This document shows positions 46,869 through 56,277 of a DNA stretch of 64,000 nt, in pieces. Positions within the stretch are counted from its first letter, which is position 1; each line of letters begins with the position of its first letter. The notes beneath the pieces were generated by a model, which saw only the letters and a list, made by a program, of their open reading frames with translations, was not told where the DNA came from and did no database searches. Source of the stretch: Pseudomonas mangrovi. Lineage in GTDB: Bacteria > Pseudomonadota > Gammaproteobacteria > Pseudomonadales > Pseudomonadaceae. Location of the stretch: the NCBI RefSeq assembly GCF_003052585.1, contig NZ_QASN01000006.1:124001-188000 (forward strand), given 5' to 3'. The position numbers and the translations under genes are program-made.

Positions 46869-47755
46869 GCTTCATCCTCGCGATAGAGCTGCACCAGCGT
46901 GGCCGGGTCCTGCGCCAGAAAGCCCTGGCTACCATGCAGACGCATCAGCTGCGCGGCCAGGCCGCTCATCGGTGTGGCACTGCCCTGCTCGCGCGACAGG
47001 CGCACTGCAGTGTCGAGGTCCTTGAGCAGCGTGCGCACGTGCCACTTGATCGGTTCGAAGCGGCTTTCGGCCATCTGCGGGGCCAGTATCTGCAGCGGCC
47101 TGGAGTCGGCAAAACCACCGGCCAGCGCCGGGGCGATCAGTGCCGCGTCGACTCCGGCGCGCTCGGCCAGGGCTACCACCTCGGCAATCACCAGGGCATT
47201 GCAGGCGACGATCATCTGGTTGCAGACCTTGGTCACCTGGCCGGCGCCGACCTCGCCCATGCGCGTCAGCCGCTGGCCCAGGTGCGCCAGGACCGGTCTG
47301 ATGCGCTCGATGTCAGCCAGCGCGCCACCAGCCATGATCGCCAGGCTGCCAGCCTCGGCGCCTGGCGTGCCGCCGGACACCGGCGCGTCCACCCAGCGCA
47401 TGCCGCACGCCGCCTGCAAGCGCGTGGCCATGGCGCGGGTTGCAGCTGGCTCGGCACTGGAGAAGTCCACCAGCAACTGGTCCGCCCGGGCGGCGCTGGC
47501 GATGCCATCTGAGGCAAAGACCACCTCCTCCACCGCAGCGGTATCGGCCAGACAGAGCATCACCAGTTCGCTGCCATGACACAGCTGCGCCGGCGTGGCG
47601 ACCTGGACCGCACCCAGCGCCACCAGTGGCGCGCACTTGTCCGGCGAGCGGTTCCAGACCTTCAGCGGATAGCCTGCGGCCAGCAGGCGGCGACACATCG
47701 GCAGGCCCATCAGGCCGATGCCAGCGAAGGAGAGAGAGGGCAGGGAAACGGACAT
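46865..47755 (-). CDS. NAD(P)-dependent beta-hydroxyacid dehydrogenase (tartronate semialdehyde reductase-like)
   Basis: A 296-aa enzyme with the family landmarks: the dinucleotide-binding GIGLMGLPM, the substrate-binding DAPVSGGTPGAEAGSL, and the catalytic lysine in KVCNQM. The subclass could be tartronate semialdehyde reductase or the LtnD group, given the downstream Hyi/OtnI isomerase gene. The start ATG 47755 is preceded by GGAG at eight bases; upstream GTG/ATG codons are too close to that site. Confidence 0.85.
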   Translation of the reverse strand: MSVSLPSLSFAGIGLMGLPMCRRLLAAGYPLKVWNRSPDKCAPLVALGAVQVATPAQLCHGSELVMLCLADTAAVEEVVFASDGIASAARADQLLVDFSSAEPAATRAMATRLQAACGMRWVDAPVSGGTPGAEAGSLAIMAGGALADIERIRPVLAHLGQRLTRMGEVGAGQVTKVCNQMIVACNALVIAEVVALAERAGVDAALIAPALAGGFADSRPLQILAPQMAESRFEPIKWHVRTLLKDLDTAVRLSREQGSATPMSGLAAQLMRLHGSQGFLAQDPATLVQLYREDEA

Positions 47756-47778
47756 CGGCATCACTCCAGCAAAAGGCC

Positions 47779-48087
47779 CTACTCGTCTTCCGGGCGTTCC
47801 TGGACTATCACCCAGGGCGCCACCACCACCGCCCAGAGCTGCGGGTCACGGGCGAGGAAGTCCTGCGCCTGCTCGGCTTCGACCTTGCACAGCTGGCCGC
47901 CCTCCAGCCAGGTGGCAACCCGCACCGGGTCATCTTCGGCGAGCGCTTCGGCAATCGCCACCAGGTCTTCGCCCAACGCCACCTTGAGCAGGGCGCCGCG
48001 GGCGAAGAAGGGCTGCAGTTCCTGCCAACTGATGCGCGCGGTCTCGCTCAGCAACTTGGCGTAGAGGGGGGAAATCTGCTCGCTCAT
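47779..48087 (-). CDS. DUF2288 family protein
   Basis: A 102-aa soluble protein with the DUF2288 pattern: LYAKLLSETARISWQELQPF near the N-terminus, ALGEDLVAIAEALAEDD, and a C-terminal WVIVQE. Function unknown. The start at MSEQISPLY is supported by conserved family length; a longer upstream reading is not credible. It precedes the dehydrogenase gene by 23 bp on the same strand and may be in the same operon. Confidence 0.85.
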   Translation of the reverse strand: MSEQISPLYAKLLSETARISWQELQPFFARGALLKVALGEDLVAIAEALAEDDPVRVATWLEGGQLCKVEAEQAQDFLARDPQLWAVVVAPWVIVQERPEDE

Positions 48088-48299
48088 GATCGATCCGCCG
48101 TTGAAAAGGGGCGACATGATAGCGCCAGGCGCGGCAGGCGACCTACAAAACAGGGAATCGTTCGCATCCGCGTGCGCCAGACCACGCTTCGCTCTTGAGT
48201 CGCGCAGCGCTTTGACGCATGGTGGCGGGGTGCCGGCCCTTCCCCAGGGGTCGGCGAGCAAACAGCCGGGGAACACAAGGATAGGAGCAGAAGAAAAAT

Positions 48300-48647
48300 A
48301 TGATTCATTGGTATGTAGACGTACTCAAGAAATACGCAGTATTCGATGGCCGTGCACGTCGCGCAGAATACTGGTGGTTCACCCTCTTCAGCGTCATTGC
48401 AAGCATTGTCCTGAGCATCATCGACGGCATCCTCGGCATGCCCAGCGTGCTGAGCGGCATCTATGCTCTGGCCGTTCTGCTGCCGAGCATCGGCGTAGCC
48501 ATTCGCCGTCTGCATGACACCGGCCGTAGCGGCTGGTGGCTGCTGCTGGCGCTGGTTCCGATCGCTGGTATCGTGCTGATCGTGTTCCTGGCGCTGGACA
48601 GCCAGCCGGGCGAGAACCAGTACGGTCCGAACCCCAAGGGTCTGTGA
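48300..48647 (+). CDS. DUF805 family inner-membrane protein (YhaH-like)
   Basis: A 115-aa protein with the DUF805 hallmarks: F-x-G-R-x-x-R-x-E-Y-W-W-F at residues 15-27, RRLHDTGRSGWWLL at 69-82, and C-terminal EN-x-Y-G-x-N-P. Three membrane segments are predicted. Function unknown; members are often induced by stress. AGGAG lies about 12 bases before the ATG. Confidence 0.9.
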   Translation: MIHWYVDVLKKYAVFDGRARRAEYWWFTLFSVIASIVLSIIDGILGMPSVLSGIYALAVLLPSIGVAIRRLHDTGRSGWWLLLALVPIAGIVLIVFLALDSQPGENQYGPNPKGL

Positions 48648-48685
48648 TCCATCCGACCGGCGACGCCCGTCGCCGGTCACCCCCC

Positions 48686-49309
48686 TCAAAGCAGCGCCAG
48701 CATCTCCTTCAGCATCACCGCCCAGGTTCCCTTCGGATTCACGTAGCGATAGCCGTAGCGCGAGCCAGCCGGCTGCGTGGCGATCAGCGAATTCCAGGCA
48801 CAGCCGGGTTGCAGCGGATGCGCCGGATCGAGCATGAACAGTGCCTCGTCGCTCGAACCTATCACCAGCCCCCAGTGCTTGATGCCGCTCTCCCTGCGCC
48901 CATGAAAGCCCAGCAGTACCGGCAGATCCCGCTCCAGATGCTCGCGGGTGCGTTGCAGGATCTCCAGTCCCGGCCCCTGACAGACGAAGTGCTCGCGGTC
49001 GTTCACTTGCGCCAGCAGGTCGAGCAGATCGTCACCCGTGGTGCCCACTCGCACCAGTGGCTCATGATGTTCAAGTGCCCGCATCAGGCGGCCGTAGCGG
49101 CTACGCCCGTCGACCGGTTCGAAGCCCCGTGCCTGGGCCCGACTCAACTGGTTGCGCGCAAGCATCGCCATGGCCAGGCAATAGGGACCGCAGGCCCCGT
49201 CCATGTCGCCCTGGCGCAGGTGGATCTTCTCCCCGCCTGCATTGCACAACCAGCCCTCTGCGGATTCCTGCAGGTTCCACTGCAGGCCCTCGATCAAGCG
49301 AATCTGCAT
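48686..49309 (-). CDS. Putative C39-like cysteine peptidase
   Basis: A 207-aa soluble protein. QGDMDGACGPYCLAMAM near residue 33 has the cysteine context of C39/papain-like peptidases, and the later KHWGLVIG and FMLDPAHP supply a plausible histidine and aspartate, giving a Cys-His-Asp triad. No signal peptide or ABC transporter domain is present, so it is not a standard bacteriocin exporter peptidase. The assignment rests on motif recognition only. Confidence 0.6.
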   Translation of the reverse strand: MQIRLIEGLQWNLQESAEGWLCNAGGEKIHLRQGDMDGACGPYCLAMAMLARNQLSRAQARGFEPVDGRSRYGRLMRALEHHEPLVRVGTTGDDLLDLLAQVNDREHFVCQGPGLEILQRTREHLERDLPVLLGFHGRRESGIKHWGLVIGSSDEALFMLDPAHPLQPGCAWNSLIATQPAGSRYGYRYVNPKGTWAVMLKEMLALL

Positions 49310-49371
49310 CAGTTCACCCCGTCATGACAGTCGACGGGTAGACCCTGCGCTACGGATAAACATTCCCTGCT

Positions 49372-50097
49372 TCAGTGCCCGGCGTAGCGGCGCTGGATAT
49401 CGGCGTACACCCCGTTGTCGCGGATGAGCGCCAGGCCTTCGTCAAACCGGTCGCGCAGCTGCGGGTCGAGGAAACCGACCTGATAGTCGCTGGGCGGAAA
49501 CAGCGGATACCAGGTCAGCGCCTGGCTGGTATCGACCTGCTCGGCGACCAGCGCGTCGAGGTAACGGAAGATCCGCGGGTCGCCGATTGCCACATCGATA
49601 CGCCCGCTGTAGAGCAGTCGATTGCGAGTGATCTGACGCGGTTCCTCGCGGTAGCGCGGATTGCTCTGGGCCATCTGGCGAAACTCATCACCCAGAAGAA
49701 ATCGCGCGCGCTGGAAGGCGCTGACCGAATACTGCGACAGATCGGCAATGCGCTCGATGCGCAGCTGCCGGCTGCTCAGCGCAACCGCCATGTTGCTGTA
49801 CTGAAGATACGGCTGCGACAGGTGCTCCTCCACCGAGCCCCTCGCATTGGTGGTAGCCATCGCATCCAACTGATGGCGGCTGAGCATCAGTTGCAAGCGC
49901 TCCATGGGCGCGTGCTCGACCTTCATCGACAGACCGGCCGCCTGCATCGCCGCCGCGACTATCTCGACCTCCAGCCCGCGTTGCTCGCCCTCGAACACAT
50001 AGGGCGGCTTGTGCGTACCGAACCCCACCCGCAAGGCATGCCCATCGGCCATGCACAGTGGTGAGATCAGTGCACAACACAGCAGCACCCACCTCAT
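49372..50097 (-). CDS. Periplasmic substrate-binding protein (SBP_bac_3 type)
   Basis: A 241-aa protein with a short signal peptide (MRWVLLCCALISPLCMADG) and the family 3 solute-binding fold: LRVGFGTHKPPYVFE, GLEVEIVAAAMQAAGL, MERLQLMLSRHQLDA, and a C-terminal ADIQRRY. No permease or ATPase gene is adjacent, so it could be an orphan amino-acid binding protein or a sensory component. The start at 50097 was chosen to place the signal peptide at the N-terminus. Confidence 0.8.
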   Translation of the reverse strand: MRWVLLCCALISPLCMADGHALRVGFGTHKPPYVFEGEQRGLEVEIVAAAMQAAGLSMKVEHAPMERLQLMLSRHQLDAMATTNARGSVEEHLSQPYLQYSNMAVALSSRQLRIERIADLSQYSVSAFQRARFLLGDEFRQMAQSNPRYREEPRQITRNRLLYSGRIDVAIGDPRIFRYLDALVAEQVDTSQALTWYPLFPPSDYQVGFLDPQLRDRFDEGLALIRDNGVYADIQRRYAGH

Positions 50098-50192
50098 CGG
50101 CGATGCCCCGGCGTGCGGCTCGTCGGTTGCCGGGAACCTTTTTGGCCAGCGCCCCGGTCTATCCACCAAGCCCCTGCGCAGAGATTCTCGCG

Positions 50193-50501
50193 ATGACCGA
50201 ACGCATCGACATAGACACGGCGATGAAACTCGCCAGTGACGCCTTCCAGCCCTACGGCTGCGTCACCGGAGCCAACCCGGAAGACGACAGCTTCGCGCTT
50301 ACCGTGATGAACGGTGACGGCACCACCTTGCTCAGTATTAGCCATGTTCACCAAACCCAATATGCCAATCCGCTGCGCCTGAACGGCGTGATAGAGCAGG
50401 CCCGCCTGGACCTCACGCACAAGGGCTGTCATCTGCAACCCTGGTCCATGCCATGGATCATAGACCCTTCGACTCTGCCCGAGACGCCACCCAACTACTG
50501 A
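50193..50501 (+). CDS. Hypothetical protein upstream of egtB
   Basis: A 102-aa soluble protein of no recognised family. The region begins MTERIDIDTAM and contains a histidine-rich turn (SHVHQTQ). The start ATG 50193 lies nine bases after AGAGA. It ends 24 bp before egtB in the same direction, so it may belong to the same transcript. Function unknown. Confidence 0.6.
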   Translation: MTERIDIDTAMKLASDAFQPYGCVTGANPEDDSFALTVMNGDGTTLLSISHVHQTQYANPLRLNGVIEQARLDLTHKGCHLQPWSMPWIIDPSTLPETPPNY

Positions 50502-50525
50502 TCCCGCTCCGACAGGAAGCTGCCC

Positions 50526-51812
50526 GTGCGACGGCCTGCCCAGACCTCCCAACCGCTACCGGCACTGCTGTGCTTCGAGCATCTGCAGCAGCGCTATCGG
50601 CAGGTGCGCAGCTGCAGTGAAGCAATCTGCGCGCCACTGCTGCCGGAAGACTGCGTGATCCAGAGCATGCCCGACGTCAGCCCGCCGAAATGGCACCTGG
50701 CCCACGTCAGCTGGTTCTTCGAAACCTTCCTCCTGCTGCCCTTCCTGCCCGGCTACCGAACCCCCGACCCGCACTACGATCACCTGTTCAACTCCTACTA
50801 CCGCACCCACGGCGCGCCCTACCCGCGTGCTCAGCGTGGCCTGCTTGCGCGACCCTCTCTGGGGCAGGTGCTCGACTACCGTCGACACGTCGACCAGGGC
50901 ATGGGCGAGCTGCTGGCTGCCCCGCCGCCGGCCCACGCGGGGGAGATCCAGCGGCGGCTGGAGCTGGGGCTGCAGCACGAGCAGCAGCATCAGGAACTGT
51001 TGCTGATGGATATACGCCATATTTTCGCGCAGAACCCCATGCGGCCTGCCTATCGCGACGACCTGAAGCCCCCGGCGGGCGGCGATGCGGCCCTGCAGTG
51101 GCTGGAGTTCCCTGCCGGACTGCGGCACGTCGGCCATGCCGGCGACGGCTTTGCCTTCGACTGCGAACGCCCCCGCCACCGGCAGTTCCTCGAAGCGTTC
51201 CGCCTCGCCAGCCGCCCGGTGAGCAACCTCGACTACCTGACCTTCATCGAAGACCGCGGCTATCAGCGCTGCGAGCTGTGGCTGGCTGACGGCTGGGATC
51301 TGATCCAGCGTGAAGGCTGGCAAGCGCCGCTGTACTGGACGCGGATCGACAACCAATGGCAGGAAATGACCCTCGCCGGCCTGCGCCCGCTCGAGCCGCA
51401 CGCGCCGGTCTGCCACATCAGCTTCTTCGAGGCTGACGCCTACGCCCGCTGGGCGGGTGCACGTCTGCCGACCGAGGCCGAGTGGGAAGTCGCCGCTGCC
51501 GATCAACCCTTGCGCGGCACCTTTCTCGAGAGCGATCTGCTGCAACCCCAGGGCGGCCGCGGCAACGCTCTGCGCCAGCTGTTCGGCGATGTCTGGGAAT
51601 GGACCGCCAGCGCCTACCGCCCCTATCCCGGTTTCGCGCCGCTGGAGGGCAGCCTCGGCGAATACAACGGCAAGTTCATGTCCGGGCAGATGGTCCTGCG
51701 GGGTGGCTGTTGCGCCACGCCCGAGGAGCACATCCGCGCCAGTTACCGCAATTTCTTCTATCCGCACATGCGCTGGCAGTTCGCCGGCCTGCGTCTGGCA
51801 ACGGAGGCCTGA
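50526..51812 (+). CDS. egtB: EgtB-type sulfoxide synthase (ergothioneine biosynthesis)
   Basis: A 428-aa protein with an N-terminal DinB_2 domain and a C-terminal FGE-sulfatase domain. The iron-binding HX3HXE is visible as H151-E-Q-Q-H155-Q-E157, with WHLAHVSWFFE (H57, H60) in the first helix. The C-terminal domain shows RLPTEAEWEVAA and GDVWEWTASAY. It joins trimethylhistidine (hercynine) to a thiol with O2. It starts with GTG (AGGA ten bases upstream) and is two bases from egtD. Confidence 0.92.
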   Translation: MRRPAQTSQPLPALLCFEHLQQRYRQVRSCSEAICAPLLPEDCVIQSMPDVSPPKWHLAHVSWFFETFLLLPFLPGYRTPDPHYDHLFNSYYRTHGAPYPRAQRGLLARPSLGQVLDYRRHVDQGMGELLAAPPPAHAGEIQRRLELGLQHEQQHQELLLMDIRHIFAQNPMRPAYRDDLKPPAGGDAALQWLEFPAGLRHVGHAGDGFAFDCERPRHRQFLEAFRLASRPVSNLDYLTFIEDRGYQRCELWLADGWDLIQREGWQAPLYWTRIDNQWQEMTLAGLRPLEPHAPVCHISFFEADAYARWAGARLPTEAEWEVAAADQPLRGTFLESDLLQPQGGRGNALRQLFGDVWEWTASAYRPYPGFAPLEGSLGEYNGKFMSGQMVLRGGCCATPEEHIRASYRNFFYPHMRWQFAGLRLATEA

Positions 51813-51814
51813 AC

Positions 51815-52801
51815 ATGGCTCTGGCGATACGCTTTCACGATCAGCACGATGACCAGCCCGCCGACTCGCTGCGCGAGGACGTACTCGCCGGTTTTGCCGC
51901 GACGCCCAAGGCCATCTCGCCCAAGCACTTCTACGATCAGCGCGGTTCGGAGCTGTTCGAGCAGATCTGCCTGCAGCCGGAGTACTACCCGACCCGTACC
52001 GAAGAACAGATCCTGCGCGATGCCGCCGACGACATCGCCGCGCTGGCCGGCCCCGGAGCCTGCCTGCTGGAGCTGGGTAGCGGCGCCAGTCGCAAGGTGC
52101 GTCTGTTGCTGGAACGCCTGCGTCCGGCCAGCTACCTGGGCATCGACATCTCGCGGGATTTTCTGCGCAGCAGCACCCAGCAACTTGCCGCCGATTACCC
52201 CTGGCTTGAGGTGCACGCCGCCTGCGCCGACTTCTCCCGCCCGCTGCAGCTGCCGCCGGAGCTGCGCAGCAGCCGGCCGCTGGCGTTCTTCCCCGGCTCC
52301 AGCATCGGCAACTTCACCCCGGTCGAGGCGCGGCGCTTCCTGCTCAATCTGCACGGGCTTCTACCGTTGGGCGGCGGGCTGCTGATCGGCGTCGACCTGA
52401 TAAAGGACCAGGGGGTTCTCGAAGCCGCCTACAACGACGCCGCGGGCGTTACTGCGGCGTTCAACCTGAATCTGCTGGAACGCATCAGAAGCGAGCTGGA
52501 CAGCGATATCGAGCCAGACCGTTTCGTCCATCGCGCCTTCTACAACGAGGCGCTCAACCGCATCGAAATGCACCTGCTCAGCCCGCGCGCGCAGCAGGTA
52601 CGCATCGAAGGCCGCCGCTTCCAGTTCGCTGCCGGCGAAAGCCTGCACACGGAAATCTCCTGCAAGTACAGCGTCGAGAGCTTTTGCGACCTGGCGCGTT
52701 CGGCGGGCTTCACTCCTCGCGCGCTGTGGACCGACCCGCAGCAGCTGTTCAGCGTCCACTACCTGCAGACCGGTCCACGCGGGCCGATGGCGGTGGCCTG
52801 A
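51815..52801 (+). CDS. egtD: L-histidine N-alpha-methyltransferase EgtD
   Basis: A 328-aa SAM-dependent methyltransferase with EgtD landmarks: FYDQRGSELFE, LELGSGASRK for SAM, FFPGSSIGNF, and HTEISCKYS near the C-terminus. It trimethylates histidine to hercynine, the substrate of EgtB. Egt genes of the glutamylcysteine amidase (EgtC) and C-S lyase (EgtE) are not here, so late steps must come from elsewhere or use another thiol donor. CGGAGG lies eight bases before the ATG. Confidence 0.93.
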   Translation: MALAIRFHDQHDDQPADSLREDVLAGFAATPKAISPKHFYDQRGSELFEQICLQPEYYPTRTEEQILRDAADDIAALAGPGACLLELGSGASRKVRLLLERLRPASYLGIDISRDFLRSSTQQLAADYPWLEVHAACADFSRPLQLPPELRSSRPLAFFPGSSIGNFTPVEARRFLLNLHGLLPLGGGLLIGVDLIKDQGVLEAAYNDAAGVTAAFNLNLLERIRSELDSDIEPDRFVHRAFYNEALNRIEMHLLSPRAQQVRIEGRRFQFAAGESLHTEISCKYSVESFCDLARSAGFTPRALWTDPQQLFSVHYLQTGPRGPMAVA

Positions 52802-52935
52802 CGTTCGGAAGCGGCGATATCGGCTGACGGTGAGGGATGGCTTGGGCAATCGGCCGCCAGCACTTGATCCAGGTCTCACATGGCAGCCTGTGCGCCAGCA
52901 CCCCGGCCACACCCACCACCCTGCACGCCGATGTT

Positions 52936-53070
52936 TCCCTCAACCGGCGCTGCGCGCCACCTTCTCCCGCATGGAGAAGGACAGCTGTGGGGCGATGGCG
53001 CTGTGTGGTTATGAAGGGCATGCGCGGCTTTTCCCTCTCCCACCGGGAGAGGGTGCCGAAGGATGGTTCA
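52936..53070. repeat. Bipartite REP element, copy 4 (family A)
   Basis: The left half (TCCCTCAACCGGCGCTGCGC with CTTCTCCCGCATGGAGAAG) and right half (CCCTCTCCCACCGGGAGAGG) are in standard order. The right end lacks the GCGGGTGAG stretch. A remnant GGTGAGGGATGG lies just upstream at 52830-52841. Confidence 0.82.
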
Positions 53071-53157
53071 GGCGACTCGCCGCCAGCGCGTCATACAGGT
53101 CTCTCATCGCACCCTGCTTGCCGACACCCCGGCCGCGCTCCAGACCAGACAATTCGC

Positions 53158-53189
53158 TTGCGAAAAATAGACCGACTGGTCTATATATT
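53158..53189 (+). promoter_or_regulatory. Promoter with NemR-type palindromic operator
   Basis: TAGACC-GACT-GGTCTA (53168-53183) is a perfect palindrome of six-base arms. It lies between a -35-like TTGCGA (53158-53163) and a -10-like TATATA (53182-53187), 18-bp spacing, 44 bp before the hydrolase ATG. Its sequence matches the NemR (TetR family) box as I recall it. No TetR-family gene lies in the window. Confidence 0.7.
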
Positions 53190-53226
53190 TATCCGCCACC
53201 CATCTTGGCATTCAAGGACCCGCGCA

Positions 53227-54114
53227 ATGAGCCAATCCGACTTTCCCGTGCGGGCGGAACCGCTGCAGCTGCTTGCCGCAGACGGCTATCCGCTCAGCGC
53301 GACCCTCTACCCCGCGGTCAACCCTCGCGCACACCTGATCGTGGCCGGTGCCACAGGCGTGCCCCAGGGGTTCTACCGGCGCTTTGCCGAATTCGCCGCT
53401 CGGCAAGGCTATTCCACCCTGACCTTCGACTATCGGGGCATAGGTCGCTCGGCGCCTGAGCGATTGAAGGGCTTTCAGATGCGCTATCTGGACTGGGCGC
53501 ACCTGGACCTGAGCGAGGCGGTGGAAGTGCTGCATGAGCCGACACTGCCGTTGTTCTGCGTGGGCCATTCCTTCGGCGGTCACGCCTTCGGCCTGCTACC
53601 CAACCATCACAAGATCGACGGCTTCTACACCTTCGGCACCGGCGCCGGCTGGCATGGCTGGATGCCGGCCAGTGAACGCCTGCGGGTATTGGCAATGTGG
53701 AATCTGGTTGGTCCGCTGGTGGTCCGCGCCAAGGGCTACCTGGCCTGGAAGCGCCTGGGCATGGGTGAGAACCTGCCCCTGGGGGTCTATCGCGACTGGA
53801 AACGCTGGTGCCGCTATCCGCGCTACTTCTTCGATGATCCCGAGCTGGCCGCCGGCCTGATCGAGCGCTTCGCCAAGGTGCGCACCCCGATAGTGGCAGC
53901 CAACGCCACCGACGATCTCTGGGCGATGCCACGCTCGCGCGATGCCTTCATGGCCGCCTACAGCCAGGCGCCCTACCAGGCACTGGACTTGCAGCCGGGC
54001 CGTGACGGTCCCGCGCGCATCGGCCACATGGGCTACTTCCGGGCCGACGCCCAGCCACTCTGGGAGCAGGCGTTGGGCTGGTTCGAGAACACTGCAAGGG
54101 TCATGGCGGCTTGA
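53227..54114 (+). CDS. Alpha/beta hydrolase
   Basis: A 295-aa soluble hydrolase. The nucleophile S115 is in GHSFGG, preceded by FDYRGIGRS, and a C-terminal GHMGYF supplies the histidine. The family has broad esterase/hydrolase activities; no substrate is evident. Its promoter carries a NemR-type operator, so expression may respond to reactive electrophiles or quinones. Longer readings from 52837 pass through a REP element and the operator and are not used. Confidence 0.83.
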   Translation: MSQSDFPVRAEPLQLLAADGYPLSATLYPAVNPRAHLIVAGATGVPQGFYRRFAEFAARQGYSTLTFDYRGIGRSAPERLKGFQMRYLDWAHLDLSEAVEVLHEPTLPLFCVGHSFGGHAFGLLPNHHKIDGFYTFGTGAGWHGWMPASERLRVLAMWNLVGPLVVRAKGYLAWKRLGMGENLPLGVYRDWKRWCRYPRYFFDDPELAAGLIERFAKVRTPIVAANATDDLWAMPRSRDAFMAAYSQAPYQALDLQPGRDGPARIGHMGYFRADAQPLWEQALGWFENTARVMAA

Positions 54115-54640
54115 TCTGCTCGGACGCTGCGCTGGCCCCCAACTCACGGCGGATTACCCCGCCTTGCGGCTAATCCGCCCTACGTAGAAGCGTCCCCACG
54201 TAGGACGCAACAAGCACAGCGCATTGCGCCGAATCGTCGCAAATGATCCGCGCACGATGCGCGCGCCTCGAGCGCACAGACCAGCTCCCGTCCTATGGCG
54301 GTAGCCAGGTCTCGCGCACGCTACACGCCTGTCTGGCCAACTCGTACCCCACAGACTCTTGCGGTCGCCCACGGCGCCTCGGGCTGCTAGACTGCCGCGC
54401 TTTCGCAATACTGCAAAGCGACCTTCGCCATGCCCTCTTCGCAAAACGCCCGGCAGATCAGTCCGCCATAGCGTAACGCCCCCGCCTTCGATGAGCGCCC
54501 GATGGCGCCCGTCCGCATTGCCGTCGCCGGTCGCTTCGCTGCCGTCTGCGATCGTTGTTTCACCGCTCCCTGCGTCAATACGAATTGGCACCGGCCTGCA
54601 TCCCCCGTGCAGTGGCGACGCCATCAGAACGGAAAAGATC
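54115..54640. repeat. Intergenic region with REP-like hairpins (family C)
   Basis: ACGGCGGATTACCCCGCCTT then GCGGCTAATCCGCCCTACG (54144-54184), followed by CGTAGGACGCAACAAGCACA then GCGCATTGCGCC (54199-54231). The remaining 400 bp show no gene and probably contain the SulP promoter. Confidence 0.7.
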
Positions 54641-56263
54641 ATGCTGCAAACCCTCAAGCAAACCTGGTTCTTCAATATCCGCGGCGACCTGCTGGCCGGC
54701 ATCGTGGTGGCGCTGGCGCTGATTCCGGAGGCCATCGCCTTCTCGATCATCGCTGGCGTCGACCCCAAGGTCGGTCTCTACGCCAGTTTCTGCATCGCCG
54801 TGGTGATCGCCTTCGTCGGCGGCCGCCCCGGGATGATCTCCGCAGCCACCGGTGCCATGGCGCTGTTGATGGTGACGCTGGTGAAGAACCACGGCCTCGA
54901 ATATCTGCTCGCCGCCACCCTGCTCTGCGGCGTGCTGCAGATCGGCGCCGGCTATCTGCGTCTGGGCTCGCTGATGCGCTTCGTCTCGCGCTCGGTGGTC
55001 ACCGGCTTCGTCAACGCGCTGGCGATCCTGATCTTCATGGCCCAGCTGCCGGAGCTGACCGGCGTCACCTGGCCGGTCTATGCGATGACCGCCGCAGGGC
55101 TGGCGTTGATCTACGGCCTGCCGTGGCTGGGCGGCAAGGTCTTCCCCGGTATCGGCGTGCCCTTCCTGGTGCTCGGCTTCGCCCTGATCGCCGGCAGCAT
55201 CGAGCCTCGCGTCGGCTTCATGGTGGGCGGTATCGGCATGGCGCTGTTCGTGGTACTGGCGCGCTGGAGCCGCAACCTGGTGCTGCCGTCGCCGCTGATC
55301 TGCATCGTCCTGCTGACCGGCGTGTCCATGCTCCTGGGCCTGGACATCCGCACCGTCAGCGACATGGGCGAGCTGCCCGACACGCTGCCGATCTTCCTCT
55401 GGCCGGAAGTGCCGCTGACCTTCGAGACCCTGGCGATCATCTTCCCCTACGCCGCCGCATTGGCCGTGGTCGGTCTGCTCGAGTCGATGATGACCGCCAC
55501 CATCGTCGACGACCTGACCGACACCCCCAGCGACAAGAACCGCGAGTGCAAGGGCCAGGGCGTGGCCAACATCGCTTCCGGGCTGATGGGCGGCATGGCC
55601 GGCTGCGCGATGATCGGCCAGTCGATCATCAACGTGAAATCCGGCGGCCGTGGTCGCCTCTCGGCGCTGACCGCCGGCGTGTTGCTGCTGCTGATGGTGG
55701 TATTCCTCAGCGACTGGGTCGGGCAGATCCCGATGGCCGCGCTGGTGGCGGTGATGATCATGGTCTCGATCGGCACCTTCAGCTGGGACTCGCTGCGCAA
55801 CCTGCGCAAGTACCCCTTGTCGACCAACATCGTCATGCTGGTGACGGTAGTCGTGGTGGTCTTTACCCATAACCTCGCCTACGGCGTGCTCGCCGGCGTG
55901 CTGCTGGCCGCGCTGTTCTTCGCCAACAAGATCGGCCATTACCTGCGCATCGACTCGCAGCTGGAAGCGGACGGCAACCTGCGCCGCTATCAGGTAGTCG
56001 GCCAGGTGTTCTTCAGCTCGGCAGAGAAGTTCGTCGGCGGCTTCGACTTCCGTGAGGGCATCGCCCAGGTGGTGATCGACCTGTCCCGCGCGCACTTCTG
56101 GGACATCACCGCCGTCGCCGCGCTGGACAAGGTGGTGATCAAGTTCCGCCGCGAAGGCACCGACGTCGAGGTGCTCGGCCTGAACGAGGCCAGCGCCACC
56201 ATCGTCGACCGCTTCGGGGTGCATGACAAACCCGACGCCATCGACAAGCTCATGGGCCACTGA
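54641..56263 (+). CDS. SulP-family anion transporter with STAS domain
   Basis: A 540-aa permease with about ten to twelve membrane segments and a C-terminal STAS domain (residues ~430-540, [20 protein letters not shown]). Signature regions include [20 protein letters not shown] and [16 protein letters not shown]. SulP proteins carry sulfate, bicarbonate or dicarboxylates; the ion here is undetermined. The start ATG 54641 has GGAAAA six bases upstream. A universal stress protein gene follows by 14 bp and is probably cotranscribed. Confidence 0.9.
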   Translation: MLQTLKQTWFFNIRGDLLAGIVVALALIPEAIAFSIIAGVDPKVGLYASFCIAVVIAFVGGRPGMISAATGAMALLMVTLVKNHGLEYLLAATLLCGVLQIGAGYLRLGSLMRFVSRSVVTGFVNALAILIFMAQLPELTGVTWPVYAMTAAGLALIYGLPWLGGKVFPGIGVPFLVLGFALIAGSIEPRVGFMVGGIGMALFVVLARWSRNLVLPSPLICIVLLTGVSMLLGLDIRTVSDMGELPDTLPIFLWPEVPLTFETLAIIFPYAAALAVVGLLESMMTATIVDDLTDTPSDKNRECKGQGVANIASGLMGGMAGCAMIGQSIINVKSGGRGRLSALTAGVLLLLMVVFLSDWVGQIPMAALVAVMIMVSIGTFSWDSLRNLRKYPLSTNIVMLVTVVVVVFTHNLAYGVLAGVLLAALFFANKIGHYLRIDSQLEADGNLRRYQVVGQVFFSSAEKFVGGFDFREGIAQVVIDLSRAHFWDITAVAALDKVVIKFRREGTDVEVLGLNEASATIVDRFGVHDKPDAIDKLMGH

Positions 56264-56277
56264 CAAGGAGAATGACA

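Noticed and set aside
54387..54578. 63-codon minus-strand frame upstream of the SulP gene
   Set aside because: No ribosome-binding site or motif and located in repeat-rich leader DNA.
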